DNA of 64,000 bases, taken from Parastagonospora avenae f. sp. tritici 18332-5 (Eukaryota; Ascomycota; Dothideomycetes; Pleosporales; Phaeosphaeriaceae). Both the position numbers and the translations under genes were made by a program. The notes under the pieces were generated by a model that saw only the letters and a list, made by a program, of their open reading frames with translations, ran no database searches and was not told where the DNA came from. The stretch spans positions 372,001-436,000 of the forward strand of contig JAFJTR010000014.1 of NCBI GenBank assembly GCA_022559985.1. The letters run 5' to 3'. This document shows, piece after piece, positions 52,903-64,000 of this stretch (the stretch's first letter is position 1; the number at the start of each line of letters is the position of its first letter).

Positions 52903-54273
52903 TCAAGCACAGCTCACACATCCCTCAGGACACTCCACCTCGACGCCCTCCAGCACAATCGGCTTACTCTCCTTACTCGGCACCTCCTCCTCATCCTCAC
53001 TCCCCAGCGCCGAATCACTTCGTCTTGCCTCCGTCTCCTCTTCAATATACGCATACTCACTGCGCCACTCACACAGCATCTTACTCGTAACATTGCTTCC
53101 GCCACACAGCACAACAACAACCTTATCCTCGGGCCTGACGGGCCTGCCCAGCGCCTTCTCCAACCGCCCATCATAGCACAGCGCAACATTAATCCCGCAC
53201 GCAAGTTCCACCATAATCCTCTCGTCGTCCGCGAGCCGCCAACACCCCATCGCCGCCTCAGCGTCCGGCAAAACAACACTCCGCACATTTTTGCGCTGCG
53301 CGAATGCGAACGTCTCGGGCGTCACGCGCGCACACCCCAGACTCGTCGCCTGCGACGTGATCTTGTCCAGCGTAACCAACTCCCTCGCATGCAGCGACGT
53401 CGCGAGACTATCCGCGCCGGCGGTCTCCATCGCCAGTATCGTCGTGGACTCCATGTGCAAATCATCCATGGCCTGGCAGATGCCGTTGATCAGCCCGCCG
53501 CCGCCGACCGAGCAGATCAGGACGTCTGGGTCGGGCAGCTGCGCGGCGATTTCGTGCATGACAGTCGCATTACCGGCCCAGATGTCTGAGTGATCGAAGG
53601 GCGGGCAGTAGATGGTTGATGTTTGGGCCTGTGGGAGTTAGTTATGTGGGTAGGAAGAGGTGAGGAGGGGATATGTACGTAGGGCATAACGTGTTCGCGC
53701 AGATAGGCGTCTGCATCGCGCCAGGCGGCGCCGTGTTGGATCACGTCGTAGGCGCCGGCGGCGCGCAACTTGGTTACCATTAGGGATGCAGTGGCGGTGG
53801 GAACGACGACGGTGCAGAGGAGGCCAAGGGCGCGGGCGGAGTGGACGGCGGCGAGGCCGGCATTGCCGCCGCTTGAGGCGAAGATGTGAGGCTTGGAGCC
53901 GGGTGGGAGTTCTCCGAGGCGCTTGAGGATGTAGTTGCCGATACCTCTTGATGGATGTTAGATTGTGGCTTGGTATAGAAGAAGGGGAGAGGAGGGGGGG
54001 AGGGGGGGGGGGATGCGCTTACCGAGACTTGAATGATCCGGAGGGTTGGAGGTTCTCCAGCTTGAGGAAGACTCTGCTTCTACGATTTAGAACTCCCTTA
54101 TCTTAATGGTGGTGGTAGTGGAGATGGGCAGTGTAGAGAGTGTTGGAGTGTGTAGGGGAAGTGTGACCGTACCATCCCGCTGCTTCAGACAAAGCATACG
54201 ACTCCCGCAATGGAGTCTCAACCCAAGGGCATTGTTGGCCCTCTTGCTCAGTGTGGTACTCCTTAACCGCCAT
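52903..54273 (-). CDS. L-serine/L-threonine dehydratase (PLP fold type II)
   Basis: A cytosolic PLP enzyme that deaminates serine to pyruvate (or threonine to 2-oxobutyrate), like yeast Cha1 and animal SDS. Four exons: 54273-54173, 54076-54023, 53946-53679 and 53628-52903, with introns of 96, 76 and 50 nt. The total is 1149 nt, 382 aa. Motifs after splicing are the tail of a substrate loop (WVETPLRES), KLENLQPSGSFKSRG with the Schiff-base Lys, FASSGGNAGLA around the carboxylate loop, and the phosphate-binding SVGGGGLINGI. VVLCGGSN near the end binds the pyridine N. A C-terminal ~55-residue acidic tail with Cys residues follows. Exon 2 is only 54 nt and holds the PLP Lys. Intron 2 contains a nearly pure G run. 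Confidence 0.9.
53980..54013. repeat. Homopurine G-run inside dehydratase intron 2
   Basis: Runs of seven and more G broken by single A occur near 53992-54012 on the plus strand (C-rich on the gene's sense strand). This lies within the 76-nt intron 54022-53947. Such a tract is prone to length change and to G-quadruplex formation. Confidence 0.65.
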
Positions 54274-55156
54274 GATGATGTGTGGTGCAATACTAAGATG
54301 AACAAAGTGTAATATGGGAAGAGGAAGAGGAAGACTGAAGAGCAGAAAACCGATATGAATTGTAGCAAAGTAGTCGATACCACTTTTCAACCCAACGAGC
54401 ATCCAACCTTTATCACAATACCAAACTTTCCACCAAACTCTTATCAGCTCCGCACAAACCCGCAACCCCAGAGAGCATTGCCCGTCACGCCCTCATCATC
54501 CGTCGGGGAACTCGTACCCACCAGACCGACTCGACGGTCCATTACCCTATAGTTGGCTCAAATTACCCTATAGATACTCGATAACGACACAACCCTGGAT
54601 GCTGCGACCGCAGAATGACACAAGCATGAGATGCGACTAGCATCCTCGTACCCATGGTTACGATTACCTGTTGCGGTTATCTGCGGCGATCGGTTCTGCC
54701 GCGCCTCACCGCCCTAGGGTATCGCGCTGGCATGGCGCGTTTTTGCCTATCAAGAGCGCCAGGGACAAGGTCGCGCTTGAGTGGATGCAGAAGGTTGATC
54801 CAGCTGCTACAGTTCGTAGAATGACTCGGGATAACGGGGATGATGAGATTCTTTCGGGTGCTTGGTGGAGAGGTATCATCGATGCTTTGCGGGGTTGACG
54901 CTACGAGAGAAAGTCCAGACAGTGACTGAGGCTGCATCATGTGGGTATGTTGTAGACCCCACGGGGCTCTAGACTGGCTTGTTGTTCTGAGCGCATTTGA
55001 GGTTGTTACAAAAACTCGCTCCACGTGCTCAAGGCGCGCATACAGCTCGTCTCACAGCGTTATTACTTCCGAGTGCAAGCTTTCCAAGACCCCGAAAAAC
55101 GACAGCGGGGTATCAAGGTGCTCCGAGTTCATCCTATCGTAGTTCCGACATAATGC
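54274..55156. other. Intergenic region
   Basis: About 880 bases between the dehydratase promoter and the 3' end of RAM2. The short frame at 54671-54898 (+) has no domain. Nothing further is supported. Confidence 0.55.
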
Positions 55157-56228
55157 CTACGCTGCAGCCTTAGGCTGTTCCAACAGGCCTTTTCTGAAGT
55201 TCCAATAATTTGCCCGGATGGGGTCATACTTGGTCGCCAACAAGGTGAGCGCTTTCTCGGCTTCGTCCTTGTTGTTCTCTTCTTCGGCATAGATGTCAGC
55301 TAGCAGGTCGAGAGCGTGGCTCGAGTAGACCTCGTCCGGCCTGTCCAGATCGGCAAACTCGAGCGCAAAGTCCTTGACAGTCGATTTGGGTAGCTGGGCA
55401 GCTCGAAGAATGCCTGAAAGGTAGTTCCACGGGCTCTGGTTCTGTGGTGCTTTACGGATAGCTGATTTGGTGTATCTGGTGCATGGTCAGTCGAATGGTA
55501 CCATCTCCGTACCTAGCATTGACGTACTCAATCTCACGTTTCGCAAGGTCCTCACTCGGCTTGCCATCACGACCACCAGCCACAAGGTAGTACCGATGAT
55601 TCCAAGCCGAATTATTCCTGACATCGGCCTCGATCATCTCCGCCGTCCACTCCAGCTCTTCAGGCTTGTCGAACAAGTCGAACCTCTTCACCAGCCACTG
55701 CCTGTAGCTCCAGACGTGATAGTTCTTCGAGTCCTGCTCCAGCATGGTACTTATAAATTCCGGTTCGCCCTCGACCGAGCCCAGCGCGTCGATGATGGTG
55801 TGTCGGTGGTGCCAGATTTGGTAGTTCTTGAGGTGCTTGAGCGCAGTCGGATTGAGCCATGCGATTTCGTCCTGGAGCGAAATGCCGAGTTCTGATATAG
55901 TCTTCGCGCGGTATAGCCTGGTATAGTCAGTATGTGTGCTATGGTTGTATGCGCGCGTTGCAGGACTCCTCCGCGTTCGCCGCAATCTCCGATCGCGTGC
56001 AACTCACCAAACAGTGTAATGTGCGGGATTCATGCTGATGATGTGTTCGGTAAGAGCCAGAACTCTATCGCTGAACTCGTTCTTCGCCATGACTGCGCGC
56101 AAGTATCCCATGGCCTGGCTGTATTCCTCCGTGTATGCAATCGCCGCGAGTGGGTGCAAGCCACCGTCATCTTGCGGGAGAGGCTCGATATCCGCCCACA
56201 CCTCATCATCGTCGTAGTATTTCGGCAT
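55157..56228 (-). CDS. RAM2: Protein farnesyl/geranylgeranyltransferase alpha subunit (Ram2)
   Basis: The shared alpha subunit of farnesyltransferase and geranylgeranyltransferase I, which lipidate CaaX proteins such as Ras and Rho. Exons are 56228-56008, 55917-55528 and 55475-55157, with introns of 90 and 52 nt. The total is 930 nt, 309 aa, near the yeast size. PPTA repeats are clear: NPAHYTVWLYRAKT (made by splice 1), NYQIWHHRHTIID, NYHVWSYRQWLVKRF, NSAWNHRYYLV and NQSPWNYLSGIL. The acidic start MPKYYDDDEVWADIEPLPQDD is typical. The frame is open to an upstream ATG at 56351, adding 41 basic/hydrophobic residues; I chose 56228 because the family begins there. Confidence 0.94.
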
Positions 56229-56616
56229 TCTCTCTTTCTTCTTAGGCGACCGTGGAATTTGCTTGTTCACCGTGAAGAATGCTCGCAGAATGTGGTATGG
56301 CGAGAGGAATATGGTCAAGAGGCAGTCGCGTATGAAGTTGAGGGCGAACATGGTGGGGTGCGACCTTCAAGAGCGTCACGCTTGGCGGAAACGATGCTTC
56401 TTTGAGTAATAATGCGGAACAATGCTAACAGTTTGCACCAAACGCTGCTCGCCGGATGTGAAGGGCCTGATTCATTCATAGTGTTCACGAATATTGGCTC
56501 TTCTAATATTTCGACCGAACTCCTGATGAAGGGAGCCCTTGGTTGAAGGGCAAACGAACTTATTGTTTAGCATGTCATTTGGAAATCATCTATTCTAGAC
56601 CAGATACTCCAAACTC
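56229..56616. other. Short intergenic region
   Basis: About 390 bases with the RAM2 5' flank (possibly including an upstream in-frame start at 56351) and the 3' flank of the cotransporter gene. No other feature is seen. Confidence 0.55.
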
Positions 56617-59600
56617 TCACAAGTTCATAGTGACCGTCATACTATTCGAGTGCACCAACAAGACTGGTGGCAGACCCTGGCAAAGCACCTCCAAATCACT
56701 GATATATTTGACACTCTCGCTCTCGCTGTCGCATGTACCCTCTACCGGACTAGGCAGCGTGGTGAACACTACCGCCGTGTCTTCTGAATGTTGTCGAATC
56801 AGCTCATTAAGAATCAGATGTTGCGCACGGCACGGTAAGTCATTGAAGGACAGGGGGATTGCTTGTTGCGCGGGGAAGCCAGATGCGGGTGAGCTGGTGT
56901 AGGTAGGAAGTGGCGTCGCAGATGACATGGGGCTATTTGGCGTGGATGTTGCGGGCTGTGAAGCGCTGGCTGCGAGCTGCGTTGGGCCCATCGGGGCGTC
57001 GGCGATTGGGTCTTTCTTCTTTGTTGCTGGGGAAGGGGTGTCTACAAACATGATAGAGGGGCCGGGCGCTTCCTGTGCCGCAACTGCTGTTCGGGGAGTC
57101 GGATTGGAGGTGAATCTTGGTGAAGCATTCTCGTTCTTTGAAGGTGGCTGGATAAACCTACCATGCGACGATGAAGATAGCTGCGATGTGGAACTGGCTA
57201 CGCTGCGTGTCTCTTTTGCTCTCCTTCCGGATTTTGAAACAGCTGTATCAGATGCCATCGCGCCTGGACGTGGCCTGAAGGGCGTCACGGACTCGACCGT
57301 TGGTCTTTCTGGTTCTATCGAACTGCTTTTCGGCGAGCCTGAGCCTTGTGCGCTCTTCCAGATTGATTTCCTGAGATCCAGTTTCCGAGAGAAGAAGGGC
57401 AATCCCGACCCTGCTGTGATTGTCTGCGCTCTCCTCATGAGTGATCCAGGCCGCTTGCGCATAGGTCCATCGCTCTCGTCCGAAGATGCATCTAGATCGT
57501 ACTCGTCAAAGTTGCTGCCGCTGATTGCCGCCTCACTTTCGGAAGCTAAAGCTTCATCATCAGCATCATCTTCTTCAGCTTCTGAAGTCACGTGAGAATT
57601 GCTATCACTCCCAAGCATAAGATCTGCAGAAACACTTTGACTGCGTAACCCAAGTGTCGTACCAGCCTCCCTCAGATCACCCACTGAAGCTCGACTTTTC
57701 GCCCTTCGAAGCATCTTCTGTAGTGCAGAGAAGCGCTTCGGCCTCGCTTCTCGTCTCCCGTGCTGAAACGTGGCAGTTGGCCACTGCGTGATGGCTTCAA
57801 GAATGTCTGTAGCCTGTGCGAGTTCTTGACTTGAGCTCAGAGTTTTTGGCTGCCGAAGGCGTTTGATGTCTTGCCACCAACGTTCGTCCTCGAGGGAGTA
57901 GTCGATATCTCGGGCTGCTTGGTCCAGGTCGCCATCGTCCCTGCCATTGACAATGACCTCGTACATCTTCAAATCGCCATGGGCGAGCCAGAATACAAGA
58001 ACTGTAGCCTCGATCCGTAAGTTCTTCAGTAAGGATATCACACGTTCGCGTTCCTCATCAACGTCTGTCTCGTACTCTACAAAGACGCAGACTCTCAGCT
58101 TATACATGCGCTTCCAAGATGGCACAGTATGCAATATGCAGCCAAGCTGTAGGATCAAAGTGTACGTATCGAAGTTAGTTGTCAACACGTTCTTCCGACT
58201 CGGCTCATCTCCGGCGGTACCAATCTCTGAGGACATCTGTATCGGCCATAGGTCGATGAAGCCCTTCGACGAATCCTTGACTTCTGCACTAGCCAAACCA
58301 AGTATGTGAAGGGTTTTCTGTCTTACACTAGGCCTCGCTGTAGGCACTTCAAGCTCATGGAAGCCCTTCGCCACAGCAACGTTCGCTTGCAGCCGCAGAA
58401 CTAAGTCTTCGACGACCGTGACATAGCTCTTGATTCCGATAGCTTCCTCTGGTTTCATTGCATCCGTAGGTAGTATGCCTTGGCTATGACCTGTCTGCCT
58501 CCGCCTGGCTGCTGCTTGAATTACTTTGCGAGATGTTGAATGATTGGTGGCCTTGCTGGACGGTCTCGATGGCTGAGGAGAAGGAATATGATTATACAGC
58601 TGATTTTGCCTGAGTTCGGGTAGGTTGTAAAACCCCATGACAACAATATTCGGTCGCATGCCACCGAGTCCAGCGCCCAAGACAAGATTGCGAGCACCCC
58701 ACTCCACCGCAGGAGAAATCGCAATATTGACAAAAGCTTTGATCCGGGAGAAGTCAATGTATTTGGTCCAAGATTGTTGTTGTCTTCTAGCCTCTGGTAC
58801 AGCCTCGGCGAAGTTGTTTGTAACGATGACGTGCCCAAGGACGAAGAGACCGCCCTTCTTTAAAGAATTGCAGAACTGAATCAGCTTGTATTGCCGTCTC
58901 GGATCGTTGACAAGAAGCAAGATCTGCGGTCTCCAGAATTTGACATGCTCTTGACGTAGTCGTAGCAGGTACTTGCGAACTTGGTGGTATATGAGGCCTT
59001 GGCTGACATCGCCCCATGGTTTGGGCGGACTTGTGTAGTGAACTAGCATAAATACTGCCATCAGCAAGACCACACAGCCCGAGGCATAAACACCGTCAAC
59101 GAAAAACATGGTTGCACCACAAATTACTGTTCCCAGAGCAGCCGTCTGTACGCTGAAGAAATGGAACGAAGGCCGGAAGTTAGGCGCTGACCCAAGCTTC
59201 AGCAAGAAGCAAGCGAGGTTGGTGACCAGGAAGGTCATTAGGTACTGAATCTCTAGTGAGTCTATGAAGAAGAAAATACAGCTGATCTTAGAGTTGCTGG
59301 GCAGAGGGAGAGACCGAAAAGGGAAAAGCTTACAGTCATCGTAATAAAAGAGGCGATCTGGTTGATGTCGGCAAACATGGTGACCTGCGCAATCGTGTAT
59401 GTGATACACACAGCGAATATAGGTTCATCCGCCTTCTTCGTCCCTTGGCCAAATATGGACAACCCAGGAATGAGATGGTCACGAGCAAGTGCTTGCAACA
59501 GTTTCGCAGATCCGATTACGCCCATCAGTACCGAAAAGAGTGACGTCGCGAGTTCTCCGAGCAGAATGATGATTCCGGATATGTTCGTCTGCGGAAAATC

Positions 59601-60985
59601 AGTCGAGATGCTTGATATGTAACACAGGTGTTACTGAATGTACTAGTCGCGCAGTTCTTCATACCGATACTTACAAGTTGGATCACATTGGTGTTCTTGT
59701 AGAAAGTTTCGCGACTTATGGATGCTGCGAGGGCAAATATGACCATGGTATAAAGCAAAAACGTCAAGCCTAGCCCGTACAGAGTTCCTTTCGGAATGGC
59801 TTTGCTAGGGTGCTTCAAGTCGCCTGACATACTCGCACCACTTGGAGGATGTTAGTGCTGCTTTCATTTACAGTATGCTACTTACGCAAGAATGCCCCCT
59901 GTTGCAGGAAACAGAATACCAAAGAGATCTTGAAAGCTCTCGTGTCCTTTGATAGCGCTGCCAACAGCACCTTTTGTAAAGTGAGGAAGTAAATTGTTAC
60001 GGAAGGTATCCAGACTGAAACCCGTGAAAATGATGGTTTCTTTGACGTCCACGAATGGTTTCCGAATCGCAGCAGACAGCGGTATGCTTACAATGGCGAT
60101 GAGCAATGCAACGAGTAAGCCATTGCTGGCACGCGCAAAGAGGCCACTCCCTGCTAGGCAGACGAGCGTGCAAATTGCAAGGACGATGGTAGCCCAGAGG
60201 AACTGGAACCAGTAGCTTTGTGGTACCCATTGACCCATGGCACCCTCGCGTTCACCAAAGTTGACCATGAGGCAATCGACCAATCCGACAGCGTTCAGAC
60301 TAGTACTAAACACCGTTCCGAGATAGAAGACTATACCAATAGATGCACCGAATTCAGGACCGAGGCTCCGAGAGATGAGGTAGTACGCGCCGCCACCGCG
60401 GACAGTACCATTTGTTGCAATGGCAGAGATAGACATGGTTGTCAGAAGGTTGATGGCGTAGCAAGCTATCAGCATACCCATCATGCCTATCAGACCAGCT
60501 TGTCCCAGGATGAAGCCGAAGCGCAAGAACATGAGGATACTCAAGACGTTGAGGGTTACAGGCACAAAGACACCTGCAAAGGTACCCAACTTGCCATGAC
60601 CGCCGACTGGCCTCGGAAAAGCTCCTGGCCGTGGCTTTGAAGCTTCACTGCCGGAGTTCCGCTTGTCATGTTGACTCGATGGTGTGCCACCAGGGGTGGG
60701 CCATGAACGACTTAAATTCCTGAACCAAGTTTTTAGTGATTCTTGTTGCGAGTCCGTCTCTTGCGTATCAGCAATGGCTCCATCGTGAGAAAGACCATTT
60801 TGCGGCGGCTGCTGAGCATTTCCTTGGAGAAGTGGAGTGTCCTCGTCGGCAGGAGGCGAGTGCTGTGCAAAAGAACGTCGGTGCAGGCGTTCGCTGTCGT
60901 CCCGTGCTGTGCGGGCTGCGAAGTTGGAATGGGTTCTGGTCGGCAGGCGCCTTATCGTCTGCGCGCCATCACCTGCATCTGTCAT
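56617..60985 (-). CDS. VHC1: Cation-chloride cotransporter (SLC12; Vhc1-like)
   Basis: A K+/Cl- symporter of the fungal cation-chloride cotransporter family; the yeast member acts on the vacuole membrane. Four exons: 60985-59886, 59840-59675, 59588-59334 and 59244-56617, with introns of 45, 86 and 89 nt. The total is 4149 nt, 1382 aa. A ~130-residue polar N-terminus precedes TM1 (GKLGTFAGVFVPVTLNVLSILMFLRFG as the SLC12 signature, given by its parts GTFAGVFVPV and LSILMFLRFG). Further marks are TVRGGGAYYLISRSLGPEFG, ILFPATGGILAGASMSGDLK (intron 1 join) and ISGIIILLGELATSLFS. The long C-terminal domain has RPQILLLVNDP and the LGHVIVTNNF region, then a ~330-residue Ser/Pro-rich insert. It ends with LPSPVEGTCDSE and a final hydrophobic strand. 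Confidence 0.94.
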
Positions 60986-61585
60986 GTTCCGGGCAGATAT
61001 GCGGCTGTTCTCCGGTACGAGGCGATGCTGCGCTTATCCGAGGGTCCAGGGTGTTGAAGGTGTTTGGCTGGTGCTGTGGCTGTAGTAGCGTGCTGTCAGG
61101 CGACTGCCCTGCGTGAGACATTGGATGAAGAAAGCAACAGAGAGCACATGCAGTCGCAATTATGATTCAAGCGCTCTAAGCGATGACGAAGCCCGGCCAT
61201 CATGGCGCTGTGGATGGCTTCTGCTCACTTGGCGGTCTCAACTGCCCAGATGGGCACCCTGCAAGCATCGTGACCAGGACTCCCGCGCACATGCCCCACG
61301 CCGCCAGAGGCTCCAGCGAATGACCTCAGCGCCGATGCACAGTCCTCCTCGAAACGGCTTTTGCGCTGCCCAAGGTTTCGCTGCTTCTGTCTCCGTTCAC
61401 TTGCTCTGAAATCGTTGTTGCCTTTTTCCAGAGGGCCTTTCGTCCCCATCTTCGTCTCGCTGCTGCATGAACTCCTCCTGTTGAGTTCAATATAGTTTGT
61501 GCCATCTCGGATACTCTTCCGCCGACGTTAGACATCGATAGCCGAGCCTTGATAGCTCGCGGTAGACGCGCCTTCGACGTACACA
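60986..61585. other. Divergent promoter between cotransporter and AVT3-like genes
   Basis: A 600-base region shared by two divergent genes for vacuolar-type transporters. No TATA box is evident on either side. No gene is seen inside. Confidence 0.55.
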
Positions 61586-63900
61586 ATGGCAGGCAAGCAG
61601 CCAGAGCCGTCCGAGCCGCAAGCGGTCCCCTTGACGTCGCGAGATTCTGGTCGCAGTTCGCCAGCAGAATCTCAACGCGAACGGGCAGACAGCATTGCAC
61701 GGCTGGGCTCTCCCGTGCCTTCCACCCAAATTGGCTCCCCAGCGGTCCGCCAAATACCAACACCAGCCCAGCTCGACGACTCTCCCGCAATAGAGTCGCC
61801 TCTGCCTGGCCGCTCAGTTCCACAGTCGCTACCCGGTCCAGCCGAGTCCGCCCTCTCGTCAGCGCTCAAGGAGTCATTCGGCAGGAGCCCCCCACGCTTC
61901 GGTCCAGCACCAGTGCGGCCGCTGTCTCCCTCGACGAAAGAGCCCTCAATTCGCGCGCCCCCAAGCCACTTTGGCTCCTACGATGGCCGTGGTAGGTCTC
62001 CCGTGCCCTACGAAGACCCCGAGATCGTGCGCAGGCATCTGGTCGGACAATACGCGTCTCCTAGCCGGTCAAATCGCGGATTTGCCGGCGACGATGATAC
62101 CCAGTTCAACGGCAGGCGCGAGGAGGAAGAAGAGGACGAGGAGTTCTCGAGCTTGCAGCTCCAGGGCGGTGACATCACGCGCCAGATCTACCGATGGAGC
62201 GAGCAACAACAACGAGAGGAAGATGCAGGCAAGATGCAGCGGAGCAAGAGTTTCCACGAATCTCGGCCCCGCCCAGACGAGCATGTCCTGAACATCGAGT
62301 CCATCAGGCAGCCCGGAGGCTTCCGACGCAACTATCTGCGGAGAGCTGCTGGCAGTCCTTCTCCAGCACCAGGTCCCTCTGGTTACGGATCCATCCAGCA
62401 ACCTCGGCAGCAGCCTCAGGTCTTCACAAGCAATTTCTTGGAGTTTCTCACCCTGTACGGCCACTTTGCGGGTGAATCTCTTGAAGAGGACGATGAAGTG
62501 CTGGGTCCAGATGAGTACTTTTCCTCGGATGCGTTGGATTCTGGAGAGCACTCAGAAGACGAAGCACGCGAATACGGAGAATCGAGTGGCCTCCTTGCGC
62601 CGGGCAAGCGTAGAAAGCGTAAGCCAAAGAAGACCGGCAATGGCAGCCCCACGGGTGCAGCCATGCTTCTTTTGAAGTCGTTTGTGGGTACGGGTGTGCT
62701 GTTCCTTCCCCGCGCCTTTCTCAATGGCGGCATGGCCTTTTCCAACATCGTGCTTCTGGCCGTGGCAGGTCTCTCGTACACTTGCTTCGTCCTCTTGGTT
62801 TCCACACGACTCGTCGTTGAACATTCCTTTGGTGACATGGGCCTGCACCTATACGGAAAGTGGATGCGTAACTTGATCAACTTCTCCCTAGTCATTTCAC
62901 AGATCGGCTTCTCCTCTGCCTATATTGTCTTTGTGTCTGAGAACCTCCAAGCCTTTGTCTTAGCAGTCACCAACTGCAGGACATACATTGGCATTGGTTA
63001 CATGATATTGATGCAGATGGTCATTTTCCTACCGCTTTCGCTTTACCGGAACATCAACAACATCCAGAAGCTTGCCCTTGTCGCAGATCTGTTTATTCTT
63101 CTAGGACTTGTCTACTTGTATTACTATGACCTTTTCACCATTGTCAGCCAGGGCGGTGTTTCCGACATCATCAACTTCAACCCCAGCAGCTGGACGCTCT
63201 TCATCGGCACAGCCATCTTCACTTTTGAAGGCATCGGTCTTATTATTCCCATCCAGACCGGCATGAAAGACCCCAAGAAATTCCCCAAAGTCCTTGGAGG
63301 TGTCATGGTGATCATCACCGTCATCTTCATCAGTGCCGGAGCGCTATCTTATGCAGCTTTTGGGTCAAAGACCAAGACTGTCGTTCTTCTCAATATGCCC
63401 CAAGACAACAAGTTCGTCAACGCTGTGCAGTTCATATACTCACTTGCCATTCTACTGTCTACACCGCTACAGATCTACCCCGCCATTGAGATCACTAGCC
63501 AGCAGCTCTTCAGCAGGACAGGCAAATACAACCCCTACGTCAAGTGGAAGAAGAACTTCTTCCGCTTCTTCATGGTCGCAGTTTGTGCCTGCATCGCATG
63601 GGCAGGCGCGGGAGATCTCGATAAGTTCGTCAGTCTTGTAGGAAGTTTTGCCTGCATTCCGCTGGTGTTTATCTATCCTGTAAGTGCCACCCATAACTTT
63701 TATCATCTCATCATCCGCTAATATCACTCCAGCCTATGCTTCATTACAGGGCCGTCGCGCGGACGTCTTACGCACGTCTCATGGACATCCTGCTTGGCAT
63801 CCTCGGTATCGTTGGCATGGTCTATACCACTTCCCTGACGATCAATTCCTGGATCCAGGGTGGCGCACCCAAGGCTCCTGGCTACTGCGACAGTCGCTGA
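61586..63900 (+). CDS. AVT3: Vacuolar amino-acid transporter (AVT3/AVT4-like)
   Basis: A proton-coupled exporter of neutral amino acids from the vacuole (AAAP family). Two exons, 61586-63679 and 63733-63900, with a 53-nt intron, total 2262 nt, 753 aa. The N-terminal ~350 residues are cytosolic, rich in Ser, Pro and Arg with acidic runs, as in Avt3/4. The membrane domain begins at GAAMLLLKSFVGTGVLFLPRAF, with the family hallmark split as LLLKSFVGTG and VLFLPRAF. SLYRNINNIQKLALVADLF and FTFEGIGLIIPIQTGMKDP lie in the middle, and ALSYAAFGSKTKTVVLLNMP follows. The splice join gives YPPMLHYRAVAR. About eleven helices fit. The gene is complete; only its 3' UTR runs to the window end. Confidence 0.94.
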
Positions 63901-64000
63901 GCGTTGTGGTGTACTTGAGTGTAATCTAGCATTTCAGCGGTGTCATTTTCTGCGTGTTGGTTGTTTGGATAGCATGGAAGGTGAGGTGTTGAGTGCTTGT

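Overview
The window looks like nuclear DNA of a filamentous ascomycete (Pezizomycotina). I infer, without proof, Dothideomycetes/Pleosporales. The evidence is short spliceosomal introns (mostly 45-96 nt, GT..AG, with CTAAC/CTGAC-like branch sites), monocistronic genes on both strands, and fungal families such as IRE1, UTP13, a Kip2-type kinesin, a fungal cation-chloride cotransporter, a GH10 xylanase and an F-box-like protein. I recognised no rRNA or tRNA gene, no CRISPR array and no intact transposon.

Layout. 1-13.3 kb is sparse accessory DNA: the 3' end of an FAD monooxygenase, a secreted GH10 xylanase, an F-box-like protein, a toxD-like oxidoreductase, a rhodopsin/PTH11-like seven-helix membrane protein and a Ser/Pro-rich hypothetical protein with a disturbed 3' end. 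Long gene-poor stretches here hold hairpins and one degenerate tandem repeat. 14-17.5 kb holds enolase and proteasome subunit beta-4, transcribed divergently.

18.8-25.0 kb is the most notable block. A sugar-phosphate cyclase of the 3-dehydroquinate-synthase superfamily with 4-deoxygadusol-synthase-like motifs (-), a COMT-like O-methyltransferase (+) and an ATP-grasp ligase with an N-terminal membrane segment (+) together match the three-step route to a mycosporine: sedoheptulose 7-phosphate to demethyl-4-deoxygadusol to 4-deoxygadusol to a mono-amino-acid mycosporine. The first two genes are divergent around a 1.4 kb shared promoter. I infer a fungal UV-screen/osmolyte cluster set among core genes.

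25-64 kb is dense core genome: UTP13 (SSU processome), a membrane protein of unknown role, a Kip2-type kinesin, a fucosyltransferase-like Golgi protein, SAD1/USP39 (splicing), CCT2 (chaperonin), IRE1 (unfolded-protein response), a TRM140-like tRNA m3C methyltransferase, COQ10, a small unknown protein, a fungal membrane protein, an L-serine/threonine dehydratase, RAM2 (prenyltransferase alpha subunit), a VHC1-like cation-chloride cotransporter and an AVT3-like vacuolar amino-acid transporter. Exon joins were worked out by hand; for the main spliced genes the exon lengths sum to a multiple of three and rebuild the expected family motifs.
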